From Watersipora subatra (taxonomy: Eukaryota; Bryozoa; Gymnolaemata; Cheilostomatida; Watersiporidae): DNA of 64,000 nucleotides. This document shows positions 35,169-48,600 of this stretch, piece after piece; the stretch's first letter is position 1; each line of letters opens with the position of its first letter. A program made the position numbers and the translations under genes. The stretch spans positions 65,480,667 to 65,544,666 of the forward strand of contig NC_088714.1 in the NCBI RefSeq assembly GCF_963576615.1. Reading direction: 5' to 3'. The notes below the pieces were generated by a model that ran no database searches, had not been told where the DNA came from, and worked only from the letters and a program-made list of their open reading frames with translations.

Positions 35169-36512
35169 GTTCATCTTTAACAATTAGATATCCAGTCTTT
35201 AAAACTAATAAGTTCATAAAACAATCAGAGACAATTAGATATCCAGTCTGTAAAACTAATAAGATCATAAAACAATCAGAGACAATTAGATATCCAGTCT
35301 GTAAAACTAATAAGATCATAAAACAATCAGAGACAATTAGATATCCAGTCTGTTAAACTAATAAGATCATAAAACAATCAGAGACAATTAGATATCCAGT
35401 CTGTTAAACTAATAAGATCATAAAACAATCAGAGACAATTAGATATCCAGTCTGTAAAACTAATAAGATCATAAAACAATCAGAGACAATTAGATATCCA
35501 GTCTGTAAAACTAATAAGATCATAAAACAATCAGAGACAATTAGATATCCAGTCTGTAAAACTAATAAGATCATAAAACAATCAGAGACAATTAGATATC
35601 CAGTCTGTAAAACTAATAAGATCATAAAACAATCAGAGACAATTAGATATCCAGTCTGTTAAACTAATAAGATCATAAAACAATCAGAGACAATTAGATA
35701 TCCAGTCTGTAAAACTAATAAGATCATAAAACAATCAGAGACAATTAGATATCCAGTCTGTAAAACTAATAAGATCATAAAACAATCAGAGACAATTAGA
35801 TATCCAGTCTGTAAAACTAATAAGATCATAAAACAATCAGAGACAATTAGATATCCAGTCTGTAAAACTAATAAGATCATAAAACAATCAGAGACAATTA
35901 GATATCCAGTCTTTAAAACTAATAAGATCATAAAACAATCAGAGACAATTAGATATCCAGTCTGTTAAACTAATAAGATCATAAAACAATCAGAAACAAT
36001 TAGATATCCAGTCTGTAAAACTAATAAGATCATAAAACAATCAGAGACAATTAGATATCCAGTCTTTAAAACTAATAAGATCATAAAACAATCAGAGACA
36101 ATTAGATATCCAGTCTGTTAAACTAATAAGATCATAAAACAATCAGAGACAATTAGATATCCAGTCTGTTAAACTAATAAGATCATAAAACAATCAGAGA
36201 CAATTAGATATCCAGTCTGTAAAACTAATAAGTTCATAAAACAATCAGAGACAATTAGATATCCAGTCTTTAAAACTAATAAGTTCATAAAACAATCAGA
36301 GACAATTAGATATCCAGTCTTTAAAACTAATAAGATCATAAAACAATCAGAGACAATTAGATATCCAGTCTTTAAAACTAATAAGATCATAAAACAATCA
36401 GAGACAATTAGATATCCAGTCTGTTAAACTAATAAGATCATAAAACAATCAGAGACAATTAGATATCCAGTCTGTTAAACTAATAAGATGATAAAACAAT
36501 CAGAGACAATTT
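35169..36512. repeat. 51-bp array directly upstream of TTC19
   Basis: About 26 units of 51 bp (ATTAGATATCCAGTCTGTAAA, ATCATAAAACAATCAGAGAC). The sequence is unrelated to the 51-bp satellites at 1 and 10083. Variable sites (GTAAA/GTTAA/TTAAA; ATCATAA/TTCATAA) are distributed in runs. It ends about 170 bp before the TTC19 start codon. Confidence 0.95.
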
Positions 36513-36685
36513 CTGTATAAAACTAAACCGCATTTTCATCTATCTAGAATAATGTCATGTCAACTGTTTAGTGAAATCCATAAATTGCTCGCAGAGCATT
36601 TCTGATGATGCGCGGATGTTAAAAGTATCTCCTACAGCTCTGTATACATGTAAATGTGATTTGTTCTGCACTGCTCACAGCAAGC

Positions 36686-39600
36686 ATGCTTGGTTTCAGA
36701 AATACGTCTCAAAGCAGAAAAAAATGGATTTGGGGAGGAATCCTTGTAGGAGGATGCGCAATAGCTGGCTTTACACTTTGGAAAAAGAATAATGACAAGT
36801 CACAAACTGAGGACCTATTGACACTTACGGTGAAGAGAGGTATACTTGCTACCCAGAGAAGCCAGTTTGACAAAGCTCAGGAGTTGTTTCACCAGGCTCT
36901 GGAAATCACCTACAGCAAGCATAAAGAGAAGCTTATTAATGCTCAGTGAGGTTTTAGACGCCCCAGTCTGGCCCTTTTCATTCCTCTGGCATCTGGTGAT
37001 GTTACAAGATATTTTAGTAACCTGTCTAGCAAATCAGTCACTCTATAGCCACCTGCTTAAGCTTGTCATCGTTATAAAGCGGGTGATAGCCATACAATGT
37101 GTTTGAACTGTTGGAGCCTATGCGAAACAAGGCTATGTATGCTAGAGGTGACTTGATAGTCTAATACCTCCAGCGTGTTACCATTATCCAGCTAATAGAA
37201 TATGTCTGTGAAAACCACAGGCTGGCACAGAGTTGAGTTCTTTACTTTACAGGCAACTACTGGTTATACAAGTAAACATATTTGGATCTATGGCTACGGC
37301 GTATATGAAGGCTGGTGACTTTGAGAAGGCTGAGAAGTTATATAAAGAGGTTAGTTGTACTAGCTAACACTTTGTCAATACTCACCATGATCGTCATTAC
37401 TCATTACCCTTTGGTCATGTTTTCAACAACTGTGCAGACGATGCAGAAGTGCATAGCTGCTGGCCGATCTACAGATGATGAGTCAGTTATCGAACTTTCC
37501 ATCAAGTTGGCCTCTCTCTACGCCGGCACATCTCAAGATGACAAGGCGGAGGCAGGCTTTAAGTACTGCGTGGAGGTGATGGACAAAGCTGTTGCTAGAG
37601 AAGGAGGCCTTTTAGAGGCTGATACAAACACCCTTGCCTTGCAAGGCCTCGCTGTCCAAAGTAAGAACACTTCTACTGAGTCTCTTAGTATCAGCTTTCA
37701 TAAGTATGTTTCGGTACATTCAACATTTTTTTAGTCATATGTTTTTCTGAGTGTTTCCCAACTTGCTGACTACATTAGTGCTTTAAAGGTTGACTTGCAA
37801 CAAAATTCACCTTACAGTTATTTGGTATCAAAAGATTCGCCATGTCTTACTATTTTGTGTAGTAGGTGCCAAATATGTGGGAATGTGATTAAAAGCTCTT
37901 AAAAGCTCAAAAACAAACAGAAAATTGCAGCCACACGAGACCGCCGTAGTTTAGATTCGTTTTCCAAAACGGCTAAAATGTGACAGATGTGTGCGAGATG
38001 GTGTATGTTTACACTTTCATGCATCCTTATTCGTCGAAATATTTTCACAAATATAGTTCACGCTTGCAACAAAAACCATGTCTATTATTCTTACGCGTCT
38101 ATTTTATCAGCATCGTAATGCTGCAACTTTGAGCACTGATATCTCAAAACTTAGCATAAAAATATGTTTAATATTTTAAACTTAGCTTGAACGATTGCAT
38201 ATCATCCTCTGATAAAAATGATGAGCCTTTTGGTCCGCTACGATGGTCGAAAAGTGCTGTAGAAATTGTTCGCGCCATATGGCGGGAATTGTATGTCACA
38301 TGATCAGATAATGTTAGTTTCAGTTCAAGATCTATCGCAAATAGCAAACACGCTTTCTCGTATTAAACTTGTTAATTCCAATTCGTCATAATGTCTAACG
38401 CGCCTCATCGTGTTTGTGCAGCTGGCAAGCTGAGAAGCACCTTTTTTCTTGGCCAAGAACAGAGAAAAGACCAGACCTTCACCGGGCGTGGAGCAACTGG
38501 GTGAAGCTGGATGTGACAAACTTTATTTATTCGCCTGCTTACTCTTACCTTTGTTTTAGCCATTTCAAAGACGATATGTTTTCTAACCTGTTTGCATACT
38601 CCACATGTCACCAAAGCACGTGAGTAATTTATTTTATGAACTACTTGTATTAGTAGTTGTAACTTGGGTTATTTTCTAGTATTCTCCTAATACTACTGTA
38701 TTAATCTATATTTAATATAACAATATTAATGTCATTTAACTGTAATATGATATTATTAATATTTTATCTTTTTAATTACGTGTATTATTCTTATTATAAT
38801 AACAAAACTAATTCATACTGCATATCTATCTGTAAAACGTAATATATTAATCTATAATTGATAAAATAATGTTATAAGTTTCACGATTAATTTCGCCAAA
38901 TTTCTTAACCCCACTCACTTATAGATATGTTATATAAAATAGTTGTCATTTTCTGGTATCATCGTTAATAGGATATTAGTATTATTAGATGATTATTATT
39001 AGTATTAGATGATGAAGAGTTTGTGCCAACCACTGAAGACTGGGAAGAGTTTGAGCGCTATGCTGGCCAGCGTCAAACACTCTCCAATTACAAGTAAGAT
39101 AGAGCTGAACTTAACCAAACTTGACAAAATATAAAGAATATCCATAGTTATTACTCACATTTTTATGTTTACAATATCATGGATTCTGATAAGGTTTTGT
39201 AAAATCTGTGTCATGATTGCATGGCTATATATTTATTCTTTTTCTGATCAAGCAAATATGATATAATAACAGGAAATGATGTTGTACAAATCTTATTGCA
39301 AGTCAACTATTGTGTTGTGATTTCAGACCCGAATCCTCCTCAAAGAGGAGAAAATAATAGTAAGTGTGACAGCACTCCAGCGACTATTTCACTGTCACGC
39401 CTGCGCCCTCCCCTGCTCATTCACGATGGTGCGAGAAGGCGGATGGGTAGAGTTCAAGGTTACATGTGCCTCCTGTCACCAATCGTACACTTGGAAAACA
39501 ACTGCCAGGGTGAACAGAGCTCACGTCAGCAACCCCCTGCTGGCAGCTGCATCACTCTTTTCAGGCGGATGCCTTACGCAGAACCTCCATTTTCTGTCGC

Positions 39601-42600
39601 TCCTGAACATCGCGACACCAAGCCTCAGCGTTTGCCTCTACCAACAAAGAGAATACTTACATGGTTTGAGTGTTAATATTTACCCATAAACTTGGAAAAT
39701 GTGAGTAAAAGCTAGGCACACTAACTGAATAACGACATTTGGAAACAATTTTTTTCTTGAAATGAAAATATGTCATCCTTCAAGCGAAATATATTATAAT
39801 TTAAAATTCTGATTCTTCATCATAATATAACACAAAAAGGGGGAAGAGGATTCTACATTCTTAGACTAATGATAATGATACAAATTAATCTTGTGTAATG
39901 AAGTTTTACAATATTTTACAGTGTATTGCTGAGCAGTACACCCTGCATAACGAGGGATTGATGGCAGCAATCGATTGGGAGCTTGATTTGGCAGGTGACG
40001 GTAGATGCGATAGTCCGGGGCATTGCGCACTATACGGGTCCTACACTATGATGGATCAGAGCTGCGGTTTAATAGTCAGCAGCCATCTTGTCAAGGTAAA
40101 ACTTTGACAGTTTTTACTTCACAGCCTGACACAAACCCAAATTGTTTAGTAGTTATCAGTACATAAACATGAAGTTGCTGATCTAGCTAAATAATTCATT
40201 CAAATAATGTGAAAGTGATTGTTGGTCGTAACTTTTTTTACTTTGCAGTCAACGGAGACCACCAGCTCTAATGCCATGGAGCTGGAAGGCTTCAAGCGAT
40301 GCCAGTCCGATCTAATTTCCCACGGCCTGAGAGTGAGGTCCATTACAACGGATGTTGTTACAAAGGTTGTGTGCATACCGCAAGCTTGTGTTTTGGCTTA
40401 TGCCGCAAATTCGTCGCGGTGAGCGATGGCCTCTACCTGCCTGCTTGGTGTCTAAGATTCGGGCTCTTTTCCCACCAACGGATGATGAAGAAGAGTTTGC
40501 AGACTTGCAAACAAGATTTGCAGTATAAACCAAAACACAAAATTGCGGTATGCACACAACCTTTTCTGAGCATTTGGCGATGGCTCTCCAAATGGAAATA
40601 GATTATCTACCAAAACAATTATTGAAAAACAATAATTGCTGATCTTCAAAATTATCTCGATCTTTATATAATAAAATCACAAAACTAATACACTCTCTAC
40701 TGTAGTAAGTGTACAAGCCAAATATAACAGTTCTCCTTGTGTTCCACGAGTTCAGAATATGTGTGTTCAACCGATGCATTAAATGTGTAACACAAGAATT
40801 GTAGATAATGCTTGACACATTAGCATAGCTTTGGTGTTGTTGGCATTAAATGAAAATCCAACTCACTACGATATCGCAGGTAATTATTCCACCCCAACTC
40901 AGGGGTGCAGGCGCCACAAGTTCGTCCACAACAGGATGCATACACAGGCATTCATGCTCCCCGTGGTCATGGAGACGATGCGCAAACTCAGCATCATGGC
41001 AGCACAAACATTCAGGAAGAGATGGCATATCTTGACAGCGCTTGCAGACACACCACTCTGTAGCCGGTGGTATTAGCTCCTAAAGAAATGAACAGTTATG
41101 TCTATGCAACCATAGCTAATACATCAGGTCGATGTTATCCAACAGTATATCAGTGCAGCACTAGATTGAAATATTAAAATTGCTAATGTTGTCATTCGAG
41201 AAAAATCTGTAATTATTTTTTCGCAATATGAAGCGATAATTACCATCACTAAAATCATATATATAATAACTAGCTGCATTACCCGTGTTCGGGAACAGAT
41301 TTACGTAAATCAATAGTTTTATTGAGAGTTGTCTTTCATACTGTAAAACAACTCCAAATATGCAATCTACTGAAATTTTTGTGCTGATCTGACTGCATAC
41401 ACATATGCAGTTGTACATGTCAATAATGTTGGAGAGACCAATGGAAATATGCAATGTGTTTTACAGCTGGTCTACAATGCATCAGTCTCGAATCACTCAA
41501 ATCGGAGTTGTCCTAATTTTGTACACAACTGATAATAAAATTGACATTGCTAGGCAAACTGACATTCTTCAAACTGGCAGTATTGAAAAGTTTTACATAC
41601 TTTAAGAAATTCTAGAAAATATTTTGCTGTTGCACTGCTTAGCTATCGCCAGCATTTATTGAATTGAGACTTCTGCATGCTTGAAACACTAATCATGATT
41701 CACCAGTTCTTCGTCTATAGCCTGTGTTTTGACATTGTATATACCAACTGTGCAGCAGTAATGCGGTTGTTGATCAAATTTATTATCAATAAAATCTACT
41801 ATATAAACTACATATATGGCCTCTCGCCTTTCCAACGTAAGGCATTACATTTGGAGCATTTTTGGACATTCGTTCCATAAAAAAATTCAACCCTATACTG
41901 TGTTGCATGACTGTAGTCAAGTGCGAAGTTTTCTGTCTATACACGGCGCCTGGTAGCAGCTGCTGTAGTTAGTGCATCTCGCTGTTGTCGCCGTTTCATC
42001 CGCTCTGAAAATTCAGCTCGCCGAGCAGCTGTTGTAGCTAGTGCATCATGTTCTTGTCGCCGCTGCATCTGCTCGGAGGTTTCTGCACGTCTGGCCGATG
42101 TAGCGGCTGCTCTGAGCCGTTTGATTTACTGCTGGGGTCGGTTTAGTAGTCTCTGCACTTCTAGCGGCTGCAGCATCTATTCTGGCCCGCTCTCGATGTA
42201 CCCGTGTTTGTTCGGCAGTTTCTGCTCTTCTAGCAGCTGCAGTAGCAGTTCCGTTTCGTTGTGGGTGTAGCTGCGTTTGCTCTGCAGTTTCTGCTCGTCT
42301 TGCTGCTGCCTTGCGAATTCGATCTCTTTCTCTACGGGAATTAATCTGTTCTTGCGTTTGGGCAGTAGGCTTTTTGGAAGGCATTGTACTGCTTCAAGCA
42401 TTTCTAAAATTGAATGAGATGGTGTGCTTTTTTGGAATATACGCTGCTCGCTTTCTTCTCACCGTCGCCTATCGCCAGGCTCGGAGTGCCCGTGCAAGTT
42501 CTGTAGTAGCTGTAGTTCTGTAATATTCGTAGCTGGAAAAAAAAAGTAAAAGTAACTCAGCTGCGGAAGGAAATGAACATGTTTATTATCACAAAGAGTG

Positions 42601-45600
42601 GCAAATCCAACGTTTTCAACCCTTTCACTGAAGTAGACTCACTCATGCGTTTTCTATGGTCGACCGCCATAGACACATTTTTGCGACTTTCCCAGCAATT
42701 GCTAGTAACTGAATTTTATTATTCGTTGATAACATAACCAACGATCTTTAAGACTTGTATGGAGTGACAGTGTTGTCCAAAGGTTTATCTATAAAATTAG
42801 CCTAAAATTTAATTTTAAATCTTTGTTTGAGAATTTCCAACTTTACCACTTAGGGTGCATGCGCCGTTATAGCGGCTTCGAGTATATCCTTCTCAAGTTC
42901 ATCAGCTAGTTTTTAGGCTTTGCGTAGTTGCATTACTCATCCATCTATATTTAGAGCCTGCTTAAAGTTACACTCTATCTACAAAGCTAAGCATGGCCTT
43001 CAGACATGTTTGCAGACATCGGACTGGTCAAACAGCTATGATCAAATGAAAGAATTTCGAGTAATTTGCGTTCAAAGTTCAACATCTCGATTAGTTAGTA
43101 ACAACGCGTAGCGGCTAGTAGTTGATGCGTATAGGCTTCAATTCAGCGATAGAAATGGCAGACTTCCAGTAGAGCGGTGACGAAGATAAGTTAACAGCTA
43201 TGGAAGAGACTGTAGATTGCATCGTATACACAGTATAATGTTTTAATTGTTTGTTATTATATTTACTTTTATACATTTTCATGCTACCCTTATTAGTCAA
43301 ATATTTTCGTAGAACACGAATTTTAACAAAACCGCTATTTCATGCTACTTTCAATATTTATCATTTTTAATTTTTGAAATAAAGATAATACAATCAGATA
43401 CAGAATTTTCTCTGCTTTCCAAAAAATATAGGTGTTCTACGTAAAAATGTGAGTGCTTCTACGGTTAAAATGACTTTTGTTGACCCATGTCATAATCTGT
43501 AGAGTATCATGATTTAATTGTACCTGAACGCGAAATTGGATTATGCAATTGTACCCGAAGTGGTTAAAAACAACCATTTTTGTGTAAGTTTTGAAAATGC
43601 CACCGAGTTAGAAAACAAGTACTTATGTTCATAACATAGCCGATTCAGATTTGTGTGATTACACATATAATCAAAATAGCAATAACATAGTAAATAGCAA
43701 TAACATACAACAATACTAACCTTTTTGATGTAGAAATTTAGTAGGTAAAACGCAGTAGCAGTACCCGTGCAACTTCCGTAGTAGCTGTAGTACTCGTAGC
43801 TGGAAAAAAATAAAAGTAACTCAGAAGGAAGTGAACATGTTTACTATCACAAACAGTGGCAAATCCAACGTTTTCAACCCTTTCACTGAAGTAGACTCAT
43901 TTATGCGTTTTCTATGGTCAACCGCCGTAGACACATTTTGCAATTTTACCAGCAATTGCTAGTAACTGAATTTTATTATTCGTTGATAATATAACCAGCG
44001 GTCTTTAAGACTTTTATAGTAGTGACAGTGTTGTCTAAAGATTTCTCTATAAAATTAGCCTAAAATTTAATTTTAAATCTTCGTTTGAGAATTTCCAACT
44101 TGAAAACGAAGATTTTTTTTGCGAGTTCATTAAATGCGTCCGAGTTAAAAAACAAATCACTACCTATGTTGATGACACATGACAGATAATTAAAATGCAC
44201 AAAGTATAGATACAACGATTTTTTGTATAGCAGTGCTTGTTAACATGTTGGCAAAATGAAATATATAACCAAAACAAACGTTATAGATGGAGTTTGAAAT
44301 TGAAAAAATATCGTATACATATTAAGCAATATCGGCAAAATGGCTGGCAGTAGGCCGATAGCTAAATTTGTACACGGACGCAAGTGAAAGGTTTATGTAG
44401 TGGAAGTGTGGCAATTCGTAGACAATACAACATTGATTAAGGAATACTTACCTTTTTTATGTAGAAATGTAATAGGTGAGAACTGCGTTTTCCAGTGGCC
44501 GCAAGAAACCATTGTTCGCGTGACCTTCTCGGTACACGTTGGCAGTAAATATTAATCGCATGCAAATTACTATTCGTTAATTTAATTTATTTAATGATTA
44601 GTACATTTGTATAGCCGTATAGGCCGCCGAACTCAGGACGGCGCTTTCTAACACGACAGCAATTTTGCTGTTTCAAACGCACCAATGTCGTTGGGCGCCG
44701 TAAAGAGGCGCGCTAACCAGATATGACGTTTCCGTGTAAAAACGATGATGATTAGGTTATGTATAATAGAGGCGTGTACTAACCGGAGATTCCCGTTAAC
44801 GCGCCCAAGATACCTAGTAGCGGGTAATAGTCGGAAAAGTACGGTGCTCTATAAGGCGGACAATCAATCAGACAGACAGACAACGATTGCCGTTTATTAG
44901 AGGTGGAACGAGACAGGTTTTTTAAGTTCGAGACGAGACTCGAGACAGTGTCTTGTAAAAATTCGAGACTCGAGACACAAGACAGTAAAATAATGAGCAT
45001 TTGGTCATGATTTCACTACACAAGTACTAGCGTACATACTTAGAATATATAAAATTGATAAACCTCTTTTTAAATTGAATTTTCACCTGGTGTAAACGAT
45101 TTAAATACAACATTTTAATAGTGATATGCGTGTAGTTTTTGTAAACAAAAGTGACACAAACAGCTCTAAAATACCGAAGTTATATATTTCTAAGAATTTT
45201 GAGCTTTATTGATAATAATTATTATAAACATATTGCTTTATACATGCATATTTTTACCATCTATTGAATAGGTCTTACTTTTTAATGTAATGTGTAATGA
45301 AACCGATAGCCGTCGCTCTACAAAGAAATACCGCAACTAAAAGAACACACGATAACACTTTCAATCTTATCGTTTCAACAATGCTTGTGTATTAACTGTA
45401 GTATGTGAATTATATTTAAATTGTACTCATGAAATTATATGAATTACTGTACACATGTACATGTATATTCTTATATTGAACTAACAATAACGTCATTATT
45501 AACCGAACAAGGACTATGGTCGACACAGCCTTTCGTTCGTTTCTCCGTGTGCGGGCAAGTTTTACCCGCAATTGGTAGTATATAAAAGAGGTCCGAATTT

Positions 45601-48600
45601 TATGAAGGGCAGTTGGCGTTTAGACACGATACGATAAAATACAGACATGTTACCCCCAATAGTCCTATTTATTAAATTGGATTATTCGGAGGGTAATTGG
45701 ATACACCCGGTATCTGTTTTAAGTACACAGAACCGTACTACAATATATTAACAGGGCCGTTGTCCGGACTACATGATTAGACTCGGTGGCCAACATAATC
45801 AATATAAACAGGTAGTAGCGGACCGGGTATAACTTTAAAGGCAGTTGCCTGGAATCCATTACAATATATGGCTTGTTGCTACCGCAAGAAGCCATGTTTT
45901 AACAACCGTGCGCAGGCGCTTTAGTTCTATTTCCTGTCTCGAGTTTGGCAATAGTTAAGTCGAGACGAGACCGATACGAGACGAGACAGGTCGTTACTCG
46001 AGACGTTTCGTGTCTCGTTCCACCTCTACCATTTATATAGTAGATAATATTCGTTCTATCACTCTCAAGCTAAAACTATTACTACTAGCTAGCTTGGTAC
46101 ATAAGAGCTGGCTAGTGGCGGTGCTTACTCGCTGGGAGGTTTGATTCTGTTGAGGATCTTCTTCAGATAGAGCGTCAGGCTCGAAATGCCAGGGTCTTAA
46201 CTCTTCAGAATTTGACATTTTTTATGATCGCAACTCTGACATGTACGCGTATGTTGAACTGTCGGACGGAATTGCCAAGCTGAAACTGTAAAGTAGCGAG
46301 CATCTATATTTGATACGGGGGTCTTAGGTAAAACCCGAAGTGTTTGTCATAAACTATTGCTACGATAAGTTTGATATTGAGCTTTGTATTGGTCTTTCAA
46401 TTCACGCGAGAACATCACGTGACAAGACAATAACCAAACTCTGCGGATACGTCATCGAAATCAAGAGATTCCAATCTATGGCGGCTTTTTGTTTTTGAGC
46501 TTTTAAGAGCTTTTAATCACATTCCCACATATTTGGCACCTACTAGACAACAGAGTAAGACATGGCGAATCTTTTGATACCAAATAACTGTAATGTGAAT
46601 TTTATTGCAAGTCAACCTTGGCTATCTTTCTCACAGGCTATGCGAGGTTTCAGACTAAGAAGAAAAACTATGAGGAGGGAATTAAATTATTTAAAAAATC
46701 ATTAGATATTGCAAGAGAGGTTTATGGTGCTGACCACCCGCAGGTAAGATATACTCTCTTACATAGATGTACTCTCTTATGTAGATATACTCTCTTACAT
46801 AGATATACTCTCTTACGTAAATATACTCTCTTACATAGATATACTCTTTTCCGTAGATGTACTTTCTTCCGTAGATATACTCTCTTACATAGATATACTC
46901 TCTTACATACATACATCTCTTAGATATACTCTCTTACATACCCTAGGACACTTATGTATTCGCGTCATCGAACTTTCGCATTTTCGCGGAGTCATCCTTT
47001 CGCGAAATTTTCATGACCGAAACTAAACTATCATAACGAACGAGCGAAAAGGCAAAATTAAATAGCTCTATTCATTGCAGGCCTGTGTAATGTTAGGCTA
47101 ATGCAGGCCAGGCTAATGTTAGGCAATTAGTTATGAACACCTGGGGGTGTGGAGGGGGAGGGGGGTGGTGTAAGCCCCCAACAGTTTTCTCTTATTTAGG
47201 GCTTCAGTCGGGCCTCTCATATGAAGTTTTAAAAAATTTTATCGGAAAGTATCAACATTTTTCTATTTTTTGAGATTTGTTTTGTTTTATTTGATACGAC
47301 TTACGAGACGTTTTTAAATTAAAATAGGCAAAACTTGTATGCAGTTAAAACGCTCAGAAAAAAGACATCTTTTTCATCTAAGCGTTTTAACAAAGATCAA
47401 TTTTGCCGATCTTATTTTAAGTTCATTAAGTGGGACATGGCCAAGCGGATGTTTGGTAAAACTTGATATTTTGCAAACCTTCATAAAAGTCGTTAACAAG
47501 AATATTTTACCGCTGATGATGATAATAATGATGCCTGAGAACTACTAAAAGTTGATTTTTGTCTCTATGGCTTGGAATAAAGTGATATTCTACAGCGATA
47601 AAAACTGTCTCCATAGCCGTTGGGCAAATAACTTTTCGAATAAATGATGTTGAGGTCGAGTTATCTGAAGCAATTTATTATTGCGTGGGAATGGACCAAA
47701 CAAATCCGTTCGAGTTAACCTTGTGATTGAGATGTGTGTGTGTGACCTTGTGTGGCCTGGTTCATTGATATCCGCAATAAAATCGTCATATTAGAAATGC
47801 AGGTAATTTTCGAGTGTGGTTGAGCTCATTGGGGGTTTTCTAGTAAACTTGTCATAGCTAATACACCGAATGAGCAGCATGGCAAAGAAAATTCAGATAA
47901 CAACTTCTTTTGGAAAAGCCAAGACAAATGAAGAAGATGATGATATCAGTTTAGTCACCGAATTTGTAACTGATGAGGATGAAAGTCTGGTAGGTGAAGT
48001 CATAAAATTGAATAATACTTATTGCAGTGATGAATTTTATTACCAACTAAAAATGATAACAACCTTCACCAGGTCCAACCATGTTATACAGTTCTGGTTG
48101 TGATGTTGGTTGTTATCTATTTTCTTTTTTATGGGACTTGAGTGTGAAGACATGTACTGTATTTGATTTTCCTTAAGTGGAGTTGGTATAGCAACTACAT
48201 GAATTATTTAGTTAACATATTAATTAATTAGCTAGTTAACATACTAAGCACTCATTTGTTTTGTAGCTTGCTGATCCTTCATTCTACACAAATAAAAGGG
48301 GAAGTTACAAGCAGTAAACACCAGAGTTCAGGGCCATGGTAGGGAGATTTGCTGCAGCAAACACTGTGAAGGCCCACGCAGCTCAAATACTCCCATATTC
48401 CAGGTGCAACAATAAGAACATGGCGGGGTTTATACGAGAACACGAAGAAGAAACTACAGCGAGAAAATGGGGCTAATTTTGATGAGAGTGTTCACTCCAT
48501 TGAAACACTATCAGAAGCAAAGGTTTCTTTATACGAATTCTTGTATTCCAAGACAATATCTTTGCTGTATATCATAAGTAAACATTCACATTACCTCCTT

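Larger units (their letters stand above)
41270..46044 (-). mobile_element. Helitron, internally deleted, nested in the Kolobok element
   Basis: Read on the minus strand: 5' end TCTACTATATAAATGG at 46044 preceded by A; a TTGTCTGTCTGTCTGATTG motif (about 44880-44862) beyond a later hAT insertion; 3' end CCCGAACACGGG hairpin, TAATGCAG, CTAG at 41273-41270 followed by T. The A|TC...hairpin...CTAG|T structure is complete. The interior keeps only the basic N-terminal start of the Helitron protein; Rep and helicase domains are absent. Confidence 0.75.
40880..46218 (-). pseudogene. P2X7-C-terminus-like zinc-domain gene of the Kolobok element (fragments)
   Basis: Exon 1 at 46218-46129 reads MSNSEELRPWHFEPDALSEE with donor GTAAGC. 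A further exon at 41079-40880 (acceptor CTTTAG) reads WCVCKRCQDMPSLPECLCCH, then HECLCMHPVV. The FEP motif plus the WCxCxxC ... ECxCC ... CxxxHP pattern matches the cytoplasmic zinc domain of P2X7 receptors, a domain that also occurs alone in many invertebrate genes. The Helitron lies in the intron between these exons. Downstream exons are not recognised, so the gene seems incomplete. Confidence 0.65.
37787..46618. mobile_element. Kolobok-like DNA transposon, 8.8 kb, filling TTC19 intron 3
   Basis: Inverted ends of more than 130 bp: AGGTTGACTTGC at 37787 and GCAAGTCAACCT ending at 46618. TTAA precedes the left end, as in Kolobok; the right flank (TGGC) no longer shows it. Inside are a plus-strand THAP/DDE-type transposase pseudogene and a minus-strand gene with a P2X7-C-terminus-like zinc domain. 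A Helitron (41270-46044) has inserted between the exons of the latter, so without it the element would be about 4 kb. Confidence 0.8.

Noticed and set aside
38325-38614. Minus-strand frames opposite the THAP-like block
   Set aside because: Shadows of the plus-strand transposase exon with its FSWPR and CFSHF motifs.
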